Source: Scytalidium lignicola (lineage: Eukaryota; Ascomycota; Leotiomycetes). Taken from it: a stretch of 64,000 nt of DNA. Positions 33,370 through 44,093 of this stretch are shown here, in pieces. The stretch lies in contig NCSJ02000208.1 of assembly GCA_002812745.2 (NCBI GenBank), positions 1-64,000 of the forward strand. The letters are read 5' to 3'. Under the pieces are notes generated by a model. The model saw only the letters and a list, made by a program, of their open reading frames with translations. It made no database searches and was not told the origin of the DNA. The position numbers were made by a program, and so were the translations under genes. Every line of letters starts with the position of its first letter. The stretch's first letter is position 1.

Positions 33370-36052
33370 TTAACTCCTATGAAAGCCTATAAAATTTTTA
33401 GTTACATCCCAGTAAGTATCACTTCCATGTAATCGCACCTCAATGAACTCGATGTAGCTACGGGCATTTTTTGGAAGATCATAATAGGTCCTGGCACCAC
33501 TATATCGCCAATAATCAGTAAGGCTAGTTTTGCAAACTATGATTATATGAGAAATAATAAGACAGGATTGACTTACCTCGTTGACTTATTCCATCCATCA
33601 ATTTCGACGTACACAGGTTTGAGCCTTGCTAGCCGATCCAAATCCGCCGGGAAGGAATCGAATCTTTCTGGTTAGCCTTTGTTATGATTATACAGTAATA
33701 AGTATATTAACTTACTCTTCTTTTGTCTCTTCATCAATATATTTAGTAGCAACTTTAAGTCTAGTATATTATTAGTACCGAAACAAATCGCCTTCGTTGT
33801 GTACCATACTTTGTGAATGTATCGAGCACATCTAGTTTAGTGAGCTAGATAGAGTTAGCCTTGCAAAATAAAAGAATTATGTTACATACGTTTAGTTGAG
33901 TGTAGTGGTTTATTGCTGTTGAGTATTTGACAACAACCAGATCTAACCTGCGGATACTTAGTTGCTACTATGTTTCTCTTCCAAAACTTTCACTCACCAA
34001 CCGCAACGCCGAGCACGGCCGGTCGTTACTCCAAACTCTCTTCCTATCTCCTGGAGCTTCTTTCCATCTTCATCGAGAAGCTCCGTAGGGAACGGGCCAC
34101 CTTGGTCGATTAGTAGTTGCAGATGTTCTAAGAGTTATCTTTTAAAAGTTACCTCCAACCCGCGTTGTATAGGCCTTGACCACACCGATGATTGAGTCGA
34201 TTTTAGCTGGATGTAGTGCCAGACCAGTGAAAATTCCTGTTAATTTTAAACACAGGTATGGTTAGAACATCAAAACGTGATAGCTGATAGGAGGTGTTAA
34301 AAGGAGCTTGCAATGTTTGCAGACCACACATATAACAACTTACCACCGCTAGATAACACAGTTAGCATTTATTACTTATTTTAAGGTTCTGAGAGTGCTT
34401 ACAGTCCAGTATTCGAGCTTGTTACATATGGATACTTGTAGGAAAATTAGCTTACTTCAATGAGACTAGGAAAAAGACTACTTACAGTCCCGAAATCCAA
34501 ATCAAGCATTAGGGCCTAAATGTCGATGGGTTAGCCCACTCTCATCATACAGTCATATATAACTCGGTAGCAGAATAATTTTACTGCAACGTTATCATTT
34601 TTGAAGGATAACACATACATTTGCACCTTCCACAAGGATTTTAACACCGTCTTGCTGAGCTTTTGCGACTAAAGGAACCTATAATGTCTGTCAGACGCAA
34701 TTCGAAAAATCGAAGAAATCGTCGTGTTGGAGCAATAGGATGCAACCGTGCATTAGGTTATCTACTCAACATTGAGAACATACCTGATCAACAACAAAAG
34801 GTGCTATATCCTCGCGCCATTTGTCGAATTTGCCGATCTCCTTCTCAACATCGTACTGTAGTAGATCCCCAAATCTTTTTTTNGTACCCGTCTGCAATGA
34901 TTCTTATCTTTCGGTCAAATAACTCCTTGTCAAAGATGCTAGATTATATGAGTAAATATGTGTCTTAGTCCAAGGATAAACAGGGAAGTGGTTGTCTTAC
35001 TCGCAAATCCGAATGCCACCTTCGATCGTAACGTTAGCAATCATAAAGAAGTATAATACGTGACGAGAATCGAGAACTACAGGAAATTCCTTTGCTGAGG
35101 AATTTCTTGCAGTTCCCAATCAGTTACGACGGAGTATTTTATCATAAGAGAGCTTACTTCGAGCAGCTTTTGTGGAGTAGGTTGGTCCGATGCCGCGTTT
35201 TGTTGTGCCAATACTATCCTTTCCTAACTCAACCTTTGATATTTTGTTAGAGTTTGTTTTCGCTTACGAGAACCCCTTCGATGAAGACACCGGGAGAGCT
35301 AATTCTTTATTCTAATTTATGGGATGCGGAATAATGGATTTATAACACTCACCTCTTCCAAGCCATCAACAAGAGCATGAACATTCAGTGATACGTGACA
35401 GCGGTCCTGGGACTTTGTTAGTGAGGCTACTTACGACTCACTCGACTGATGACTCACAGAGATGAAAACTCGGTCCCTGACATTGGGAAGACCTTGCTCC
35501 TCAAGCTCTTGCAGTTCCTTGAAAAATGAAGGGATATGAACAACAACACCACTTCCAATAAGATTCTGGCAATGTGGTGCCATCAATCCAGAGGGAACTA
35601 AACGAATAACGTCAGCAAGATGCGCTTATTTGAGAGATGAGCTGAGAGCTACTCACGAAGATGAAAGTGGTAACTTTTGTCATTGTGAGACTTGGATAAC
35701 ATCAGATAGGAAGCCCAAAAGAGATAAACTCATCAAGAAGTTGGGAGATATTTACGATAGTGTGACCAGCATTGTTGCCTCCTTGAGCCCGTGCAACCAA
35801 TTGGGCATCTGCAGTAAGAACACTGAAATAATTATGAGTCAAAGAGAACATAGTGATTTTCATGCAATCGGCTTACTCTACTAATTTGCCCTTTCCTTCG
35901 TCCTGAAGTGAGTTAGAAAAACCATATAAACAAAGCTGCTACTGAGGGGCACATACCCCCCACTGTGCTCCTAAGAAATGGTCAGCAATTGCTCAAAAAG
36001 TCCATTGAGTTACTTTTATATAGGGTACCATACCGAGAACTATAGTTGCCAT
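33370..36052 (-). CDS. ADE12: Adenylosuccinate synthetase, 21 exons
   Basis: Catalyses the GTP-dependent condensation of IMP with aspartate to adenylosuccinate, the first committed step to AMP. I could thread the whole protein (423 residues) through 21 exons with consistent phases: 36052-36034, 35970-35957, 35902-35877, 35822-35756, 35690-35657, 35597-35458, 35406-35353, 35233-35158, 35019-35001, 34938-34784, 34678-34619, 34515-34486, 34434-34403, 34348-34344, 34236-34153, 34100-33998, 33947-33890, 33844-33810, 33760-33716, 33663-33577, 33499-33370. Signatures are [20 protein letters not shown] (P-loop), [27 protein letters not shown] and SSNTGLGGIFTGLA. Exon 14 is only 5 nt. Exon 10 holds an N after a T run (34883); dropping it restores the frame. 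Neighbouring genes have far fewer introns. Confidence 0.93.
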
Positions 36053-36529
36053 GTTTTATTAACTGTTTTCTCTAATAGCAGTGATGAGTCCGAGAACAAA
36101 ACAATTTGATACTAGGTTTCGGAGAGGGGTGCAAAATATGCAAAGTACTCAAGTACCTATGACGCTACTCTTTCCGATTGCGCGACCGCCGCCATGCAAG
36201 TGGTCCGGGCTATGGAGGGGTTCGCTTACTAATCACAAATTCTGGATTTGAAGGTTCGCTGATGGTGACATTGAGTTAATTAATTATATTTCTGCGGTAG
36301 CTGAGATCCTTACAGTGAACATCTAGAGGATCATAGAGCTGGTCATGTAGAAAAAATTCTCATATCAAGAAAGGCAGTAATGTTTTACGATAGATAAAGC
36401 ATCGCCATGTATTTTTGAATGAAGCATTAATCTAAAGCCATTGCCGTGAAGTTCCCTCTCACACCTTAGTTCCCATGCGCCAGTCCCTATGATTATACTA
36501 TACAAATAAACCAGCCAGTTAGGGCAACA
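36053..36529. other. Intergenic, no supported gene
   Basis: 477 bp between the ADE12 start and the IES1 stop; both genes are on the minus strand, so this holds the ADE12 promoter and the IES1 3' end. No further feature seen. Confidence 0.6.
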
Positions 36530-38706
36530 TTAATCAAGATCCATACCCCCATCAGAACCCTCTTCCTCCGTTTCGTCGCCTCTAATACCTAGAAGGGTCT
36601 TGTCTACATCATCCAGATCTTCGTCTGGTTCATCATCGTTCTCGCTGCCAAGTTCTGCAGCCTCCTTGGCACCTTCAACATCTTCCTCATCTTCACGAGC
36701 CAACCGTCTCTTGGGTTTGCTCTTCTTAGGCTTAACCATTGGTGTCTCCTCCTCCGTCTCGTCATTATCGTGACCTGTCTCGTGACCATTCGCCTCGGGT
36801 TCAACATGAGGGACACGAGTCGTCCCAACTACACCCAGATGCAAATCTCTCTGATCGTCCCAGCGATCAAGTCTCCTTCCAATACGCCGAAATGCGGCCG
36901 CATATGAGGAAACCTCCTCACCAAAATCCTCTTCTTCGCTTTCAAGTTGAACTAAGCCTCCATAGCCTCTTTCCCTGAATGGTGCAGCAACCTTCTGATG
37001 ACTTTCTTCCCCTTCACTTTCCTCAAAAGGATCATCCATTTTCTTTAATCTATTCAGGGCGCGGAAGAATGCTCCTTCCAGTTTTCGTTGTTTGCGAGCT
37101 TGATGATGCTTCTTGCGTAAGCCTCTGCTTAGAATATAGTCAACACGCTGATTTCGATTGCGTTCTACAGCCAATTGATGAGCAGTGAGCGGCCTAGCAC
37201 GTCTTGCGGGAGGCCCATCGCCTAGACCAGCCATAGGTGATGATGCTTCGGCTATGTAGTTTCTAAGATGCCCTCGCCTTAATCCGCTACCTAGTACACT
37301 GTGGACACCGCGCATACTCCCACGAGGTGGTGGAGTCGATCTAGTACTATCAAGATCCGATTCGTACTTAGAAGGTCTAATGCGAGGCATAATCATAGCA
37401 GGGCTACTCGCGCCATCTTCGGGAGGCAAGTGAAGCTTTGGTTTAGGGCCTCTCTTTGGGGGGCCATGTTCGGCTTGAAAGGCGGCTTGATCTGCCTCGA
37501 TAATCCGTTTTCTTTCTCGCATTTTTGCTTGTCCATACTCGATCTCCTCGGGTGTATCAACATTTTCTAGAGCTTGCTGCTCTTCTGTTAATGTCTCCAA
37601 CCTAGGGACGCCCTGGTTCCGAACATGTGTTCCGTAGTCTACGCCTGCCCCAAAAGGATTTTCTTCAGCGCCCTCTTCGGTGAAGTCCGATTCAAGATAG
37701 AACCACATCAACCATAGAAAAGCCCTCGCTCTAGATTTGCTTGACAAGCTCGTTCTCATTATCAAGTCATAGAAATCACGCGGAGGTGGGAAGTGTAACT
37801 CCGTGACCTTGGGTGCATATTGCGCAAGCACAAATATAAGGTTCACTGGGTTCGTTCGAGGAGGATATTCAACTTGTTTTATCTTTTCTAGGCTGTTCGG
37901 TTCGGGGCGATCTTCCGAGGCGCCTTTGAGAATCGATTTCAGTCTAGGCGCATCTTGAAGCTGCTTGTAAGAATTTGGATCTTGATGCGCCTGTAGAGAA
38001 GGAATCGCGTGGTAGGTTCGGAGTTGCGCTCGCATCTCAGGGAAGACTAAAGAAGTGTTAAAAAAGTTGCTTTAAGCTAAATATTAAAGGACAACTCACA
38101 ATTAAGAGTAGTGTTCATACGACCCAGATTAACAAGGAGGCAGACCATAGCCATATTCTTTGCGGGCTCGTGCTCACTGAGAAGCTTATCTCGCAATATC
38201 TTGCTTGTCTTGCTGCTCCTAGCCATAGCATCGATATAAAGATCGGCGAACGTCTGCTTGCCGATAGTCTCTGGTTCGTAACTGTTGGTGAAACATGCCG
38301 TTTTGTCCTCGAAGATGGACTTCAGAAAGTCATACTGTATATCTTTGCGCCAAAGAGGTTCTCCATCCTCTTTCTTTAGATGTCGGACTTTGTTGCCACT
38401 ATAGATTGAGGTGTTGGCTGTACTCCCAGAAGCCCCTTCCGACTTCCGTTTTCGTGAGGTCGAAGCAGTTGGTGTTCCCTCGTGCGCCACTGCGCTGGGC
38501 GTCCTAGCATCTTCATCCTCAGTCATATCGCCAGCGTGCTTCGGTACCAAGGTATTCTTTCGAGGCACTTGATCGTCCGGATCGTGATGCTGTGAAGAGT
38601 CGTTGTCTGGCTCAATTGGAGGATGTTGAAGAGTCGTCATATGCTCATCAAGCTCGGACGCGGCTATCGTAGATCCAGGCGAACGCGCGCCATCTTGGTC
38701 TCCCAT
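36530..38706 (-). CDS. IES1: INO80 chromatin-remodelling complex subunit Ies1
   Basis: Homologue of Ino eighty subunit 1, a fungal component of the INO80 ATP-dependent nucleosome remodeller in the nucleus. Two exons, 38706-38100 and 38046-36530, joined across a 53-bp intron (GTGAGT...TTAG), restore LVNLGRMNTTLNFFPEMR; 707 residues from the ATG at 38706. The conserved part spans the junction: DIQYDFLKSIFEDKTACFTN, FADLYIDAMARSSKTSKILR, LVNLGRMNTTLNFFPEMRAQ, the YHAIPSLQAHQDPNSYKQLQ region and ARAFLWLMWFYLESDF. The N terminus is acidic and Ser-rich; the C terminus is very acidic (repeated Glu/Asp) with KPKKSKPKRR basic patches. The member has no known enzymatic activity. Confidence 0.88.
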
Positions 38707-39409
38707 CCTCAAGAATTCACTTTTTATTAAGATTAGAACAATAGGATCGTCACCATCGAGTTTTGTGATTATATGAAGTCCGTTCTACCTTATTCGAATG
38801 ATAAAGATAGATATTTATATATTTTGGGACGTTGCTTTTAACCATGCAATGTGTACGGTACCTGAAGCTAGTTCTGCAACACTCACGTGACTTCTTTGTA
38901 CACGTGTAAGGATTTATGCCTCAGGCAATAATTCGACAAGGCTACAAGGCTATCAAGCCTTACCGTGCCAGTATTATCCTTTATACTTGATGAGATTATA
39001 GATCTCATACGGTTTCGGTTACTGAGTTGGAAGATAATACATACATTAATGTTAGGTACAATACTTTTCTATACTAGAAAGCTGAGCTGGATAATCAACA
39101 TTTCATTCTCATAGACACGTTCCTTCATTTCCTTAATCGTGCTTCCTGCTCCCTGAAGGTCATACATTCCCTACGGTGGAGCTAACCTCAGTGGAACACA
39201 AGAACACTGATCTAGAAGAGCAGTTAGTTGGTTAGGGTTGGTTCTGCTTCTTGGTAGTGCTTCCAAGGGTATAGGAGCGATGCCATCGTTCTCTACAAGA
39301 CCCCTTCTCTTCCTAGCACTAGGACATCTGCGCTGTATTGTGAATCATATCTCTTTATATGAAGCTACAGAGGTCCAGGTTGCTACACATCCACTTATCT
39401 AAGATTTCT
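38707..39409. other. Intergenic, no supported gene
   Basis: 703 bp between the IES1 start and the RBG1 stop, containing the IES1 promoter. It has CACGTG-like sequences near 38885-38905 (actcacgtgac and acacgtgt). No coding potential recognised. Confidence 0.55.
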
Positions 39410-40793
39410 TTATCGTTTGACAATTGTTACTTTCAATGGTCAGCTTCGTTTCCATCATCCGAGCATGTGCTACTTACTGATATCCTCGTCGGCAAGTTCA
39501 TGATTCAGACCCACGCGCTGAGGTTGATGTTTCACTGATTTCCCATACACAATAGCATGGCGAAATTGCTCCACAATAGTTTTATGGATGGCATTACACT
39601 GACTATGTTAGATCAAGTAATCTAAGGATGAACAATTAGGTCACTTACGAAATCTTCCACGGTGCATTTATTAGAGCGCAGTACAACCGGTGTACTGTAG
39701 TCCGGTAGCTTGCCCTTTGGTTTCGTATAAACTCTCACAAGATTTAGTTTGTCCCACCTACATTACAGTCAGTACGCCTTATAAACATTACTAAATAATG
39801 TAAAATATTAGGCACTCACATTTGCTCTAGTAGTTCGTCAACATTCCATCCGTGCTCGGAAGAAATTGGGCAAGCATTCGGAATCCTATATAGAAGATCA
39901 AGTTCTTCAATAGAAATGGCATCGATTTTGTTCAACGCATAGATAACCGGGATATAACTTCGGCTTTTTGCCTCCAATACATCAATAAGATCATCGATGG
40001 TAGCGTCGCATCTGATGGCAATATCTGCCGATGAAATCTTGTACTCGCTCATAACGGCTTTAATCTCGTCGTGATCGATATGCGACAGCGGCACTGTGTT
40101 CGTGATGCTGATTCCCCCCTTATCCTTCTTCCTGAAGACAATATTCGGAGGGGCCTTATTGATTCGAATACCAAAACCCTCCAGTTCGGATTCGATGACC
40201 TTCTTATCGGTGAGAGGTTTGTTCACATCAAGAACAATAAATATCAAATGGCAGGTCTTCGCAACTGCAATAACCTGTCGACCTCTTCCTTTTCCGTCCT
40301 TTGCACCTTGGATGATACCAGGAAGATCCAACATCTGTATCTTTGCGCCATTATATTCTACTTGGCCAGGAACTGTCGTTAACGTGGTAAATTCGTATGC
40401 GGCAGCTTCTGAGTGCTGCCCCGTAAGTTTGCTCATCAAAGTACTCTTTCCGACGGACGGAAATCCTATAAATCCAACACTAGCTACGCCGGTTCTTGCG
40501 ACATCGAATCCCGTGCCGCCACCTCCACCACCAGATGTTGGGGCGAGTAGTTCCCTCTTTAACTTTGCAAGCTTTGCTTTGAGTTGACCAAGATGGTAAG
40601 AAGTTGCTTTGTTCTTTTGAGTTCGGGCCATCTAAATCATTATTAGAATCGTAGAAGTCGCGGAGTCCTGGAAAACTGATACTTACTTCGGCCTCGACCT
40701 CTTTGATCTGTGTAAAAAAGCATGTTAGCAAATATTAAATACCAGATTTATGAACCTGCAGTGGCTTCATACCTTATCTACGGTGGTCGACAT
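39410..40793 (-). CDS. RBG1: Ribosome-interacting GTPase 1 (DRG family)
   Basis: DRG1/Rbg1 is a translation-associated OBG-type GTPase that works with Tma46/DFRP1 on stalled ribosomes. Six exons, 40793-40773, 40707-40687, 40631-39820, 39757-39649, 39598-39478, 39429-39410, give 367 residues, matching the family length. The first two exons are 21 nt each (MSTTVDK, IKEVEAE) and the last is 20 nt (ending TIVKR). Motifs: G1 GFPSVGKST (about residues 70-78), G3 [18 protein letters not shown]4 ALNKID, and a C-terminal TGS domain ([37 protein letters not shown]). A poly-Gly stretch precedes the G domain. It is divergent from DFG10, with 209 bp between start codons. Confidence 0.95.
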
Positions 40794-41002
40794 GATTTAA
40801 GTCTCTGATTGAATGTTTTGATCTTCTCTGTAACAACTTAAAATAAGTGAACGGAGTTACTTCAAATACTTACCAGTTAAACACAAATGTGGGGGATTTT
40901 GGTGTGCCACCGGAGTCGGGAAAACTAAATACCGAATGCACATGAAAGACCCTTTCTACACAGTAGAACACCTCCTGAAATTCTTTTTTTTCTAGACTCG
41001 AC

Positions 41003-41931
41003 ATGGATCCTATACTAATTGTTAATGGGTACTACCTCCTTGGAGCAACTGTGGCGCTCGGGGGGGCTTTGGTACCGTGGTTTCAAAAAACTATAATGAA
41101 TTATGGTCGAATTGGTCTGCCGCAGCAAAAGGGGACACAAGAGTCGCAGAATAGCCTCGCCAACAGTTTTATTTTATACCGAGTTCCGCATTCCTGGTTC
41201 ATACATTATTATGTTGTCTCAGTGGCGTCTTCAATCTTCTGGGGTGTCCAGATTTTGACGCGGGGACGAATACTTAAATTCATTGCATATTACTCTGCTA
41301 AACCTAGAACTATGACTGATAGTCAGATCGTTCTCGCTTGGTTGCTAATGGCAATACAAGGATCCAGGAGACTTTATGAATGCCTCGTGTTAAGCAAACC
41401 ATCTCAGTCTGTGATGTGGATTGGATTGTGGGCAGCGGGGATCGGATTTTATTTCTTCATGGGAATTTCAGTCTGGATAGAAGGGAGCTGTATGAATTTT
41501 CTCTGCTGCATTTTCTCAGAAGCTAATATTTTATAGCTCTATTGATAATGGATGATTCTCCTGAACTCTTGCAGGTTTCCATGGTATCATTGAAAACTTG
41601 CATTGCAGTTCCAATTTTTGTGGTAGCCTCCAGTATTCAGCATAGATGCCATGTGTACCTTGCGAGCCTCAAGAAGTATGCATTGCCTGATAGATTGGGT
41701 TTCCAATATATAGTTTGTCCACATTACACGATGGAATGTCTCATTTATATCAGTCTTGCAATAATTTCGGCACCACCAGGTCAATATGTGAATCATAGCG
41801 TTTTAGCAGGTTGGATATTTGTAGCCACAAATCTCTGTGTCACGGCCGATTCAACGCTGAAATGGTACGTCGAGAAATTTGGACGCGAGAAGGTGGGTAA
41901 GAGATGGAGGATGATACCATACGTTTACTAA
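41003..41931 (+). CDS. DFG10: Polyprenol reductase (SRD5A3/Dfg10 type)
   Basis: Member of the steroid 5-alpha-reductase family that functions in dolichol synthesis in the ER, supplying the lipid carrier for N-glycosylation. Two exons, 41003-41489 and 41537-41931 (47-bp intron, GTATGA...ATAG, branch GCTAAT), give 293 residues. The junction reads SVWIEGSSLLIMDDSPELL. Several hydrophobic segments are visible. Family landmarks are PHSWFIHYYVVSV, IQGSRRLYECL, SSIQHRCHVYLASLKKY, FQYIVCPHYTMECLIY and the C-terminal GKRWRMIPYVY, typical of the family's NADPH-binding end. Its stop codon lies 3 bp from that of the convergent ALKBH6-like gene. Confidence 0.9.
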
Positions 41932-41934
41932 AAG

Positions 41935-42749
41935 TCAACGCTTGCCGAATATACCAAGTTTGGCATTCAGATTGGCCACTTTTAATACATCCCGATAAGT
42001 GAGACTTATCCTTGTTTGACGCTCATTATGGCCGTCAATAACTGCACTTGGGGATCCAAGAAGGTCCCAGTTGGCAACAGTAGTTGGGCCAAGGTCGACG
42101 TCTTGTTTGATTTCGGCAATTCCATGCAGGTAGTTCACGTATAATTCACCTGAAGTGATTAACAAACTGCGTGGTTCTTGGAGAATTCTCCATCGCGGTT
42201 TTTCTTCAGTCGCCCCGTCTTCCTTGCTGCCATAGAGGTCCAGACATAGTGTGGCGCTGAGGCTGACAGTGCACACAACGGGGTAATAAGCTGGTCCGTC
42301 TTTATGGGGCATGATTCCTTGGCCCGGGAGGTACTCATTTATCAAGACATGATTTGGAGTTTGGTGTGGGCTATCCGTGAAGATGTTCCGAGAATTGTCT
42401 GCTTTTGAGATTGGCAAAGAACGAAGTCGAGAAATTATCGGATCAATCAGCCATTGCGGTAACGGGGCATCAAGCAACGTGTTGCCTTTTGCTAGGTCGC
42501 TCGGCCAGACCTGGAGCCTTCTGTTCTTGAGTTGAGTCCATCGCGGCTTGGGTGCTGTTGCAATCTTGCACAACACGTGAGCAAGCCATCCGTTGACTGG
42601 AGGAGCGTAGAACCAACCTTGCGAAGTAGTGTCACCTCCTCCTCTGGTGTTAGGAAGTCCGCAACATAGTAAGCAACTGATGGAAGCGAGCGGATCTCTA
42701 CTTCTTCCAGCGACTCAATCTTTCGTATTGTAGGAGATTGGGATTCCAT
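41935..42749 (-). CDS. AlkB homologue 6-like Fe(II)/2-oxoglutarate dioxygenase
   Basis: An AlkB-family dioxygenase closest to ALKBH6. Two exons, 42749-42618 and 42564-41935 (53-bp intron, GTTGGT...CAAG), give 253 residues, near the family length. The junction gives TLLRKIATAPKPRWTQLKNR, the characteristic N-terminal block of this subfamily. Catalytic residues are visible: NEYLPGQGIMPHKDGPAYYP with HxD iron ligands, the distal His in YVNYLHGI, and the 2-oxoglutarate-binding Arg in RISLTYRDV. The substrate is not settled for this subfamily; nucleic-acid repair or demethylation is the usual proposal. No signal peptide or membrane segment. Confidence 0.88.
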
Positions 42750-44093
42750 GTTAATGAAGCAGCTTTGTTATTTGTAATGTACTGAGGGATTAGAAGGGTA
42801 TGACCGACGTGACTGGCAGTAGAAGTGGGGCAGGAAAATACACATGGTCTCGTGTCCTCATGTACTTTGCGATGGAACTTGTCAATGGTGCTTGCTATGA
42901 CAGCACGTAGTAATTAGCAGGACCCCATATAAACAGGATGCGGTTACAGAGAACAGTACATGAACAATTCGTTTGAGCACAAAATACCAAGTGTGAGTAT
43001 TAGATACCGGTCGCGGGGCAGACCTACAGTAGTCTCCGCTTCGGCACAGCATAATTGCAGTAGGCCCAGGCACAAATTGATCAGATAAAAAGTGGTTCCC
43101 GCTAACTAATCAGATCAAGCTGAATTATCTGATAAAACGAGGCGACTCCGTGACCGTCAGTGTCTTCGCCATGTCCATTTTCTTCATCGTCTTTCGGGAG
43201 ACGCTGGAAATGACGGTTACTTACTTCCTTTCTTGAAGTAGATACTTATGACCCATATCTATCTCCGTTTTAGGAGAATGAAGGATTTTAAGTGGACAAC
43301 ATCTTTGTATATAACTTTGGCCTGAGAAGCTTAAGACCTAGGATCTGAGGGGATACAAGTGAGTTGGGGCTAATGTGACATCTCCAGTTTAGAAACTCCT
43401 AACTCAACGGCGATGATGGCTAGGGTATCTTCAATACTATCCTAAGCTGCCAAAATAGTGCACGAATCCCATATTAATATAAGGTCATTGTGGTTATCAA
43501 TTAAATTAAGATCTAAAGGAACGAGATGATATGAAAATAAAATTAAAACGGATGCAGAAACGTCCTTTTCGGCCTATGTCATCCTTTAAATGCCATTGAG
43601 GGAGTTTGGAGCCAACCCCACAACTTATTAATAAATTTACCCCCCCCCCNGCGCCGGCTTTCCCGTCCAAATTTACCGAAATGACGTTTCTCCCTACGTG
43701 TACTAGACACGGTTTAGGTACCCGACGTTTCCACTCAAAATCACGATAAGTTTATTCAACAACGACGCTCAATCGAGACTACGCGCGCATGAAAGAATCA
43801 AACAAACTAATACAAAGATAGTCTGCCCTTGCTACAATTGACGGCGTTAGGCTTGGTTTGCGCCGTTGAACAGAAGATAAGGAATGCGCGGCACCACAGC
43901 CGCTGCTGTGGTTGGAGGGGCGAGAGCAGCTCGAAGGAATGTGAAGAAGGGGTGGTCTCTGGGAGATAGTTATGGTAGGTTGTGTCTCTGGTGTACTTAT
44001 TTTCTTTCGTCACGGACCCAATTCGATTCTTGGGTCTGGACGTCCATGGATAAATACCGAATAGTAAGCATGATGGGCACCTGCTAATTTGGG
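42750..44093. other. Intergenic or 5' region of the PP2C gene
   Basis: About 1.3 kb. It contains a C9 run with an N at 43641-43650. An Ala/Arg-rich frame beginning MRGTTAAAVVGGARAARRN at 43884 looks like a mitochondrial presequence and is followed by a GTAGGT donor at about 43975, so it may be a first exon of the phosphatase gene. I could not find a convincing acceptor. Nothing else supported. Confidence 0.45.

Noticed and set aside
43884..44087. Ala/Arg-rich plus frame upstream of the PP2C gene as a first exon
   Set aside because: Attractive as a mitochondrial presequence, but I could not find an acceptor that keeps the phase, so the gene is left starting at 44094.
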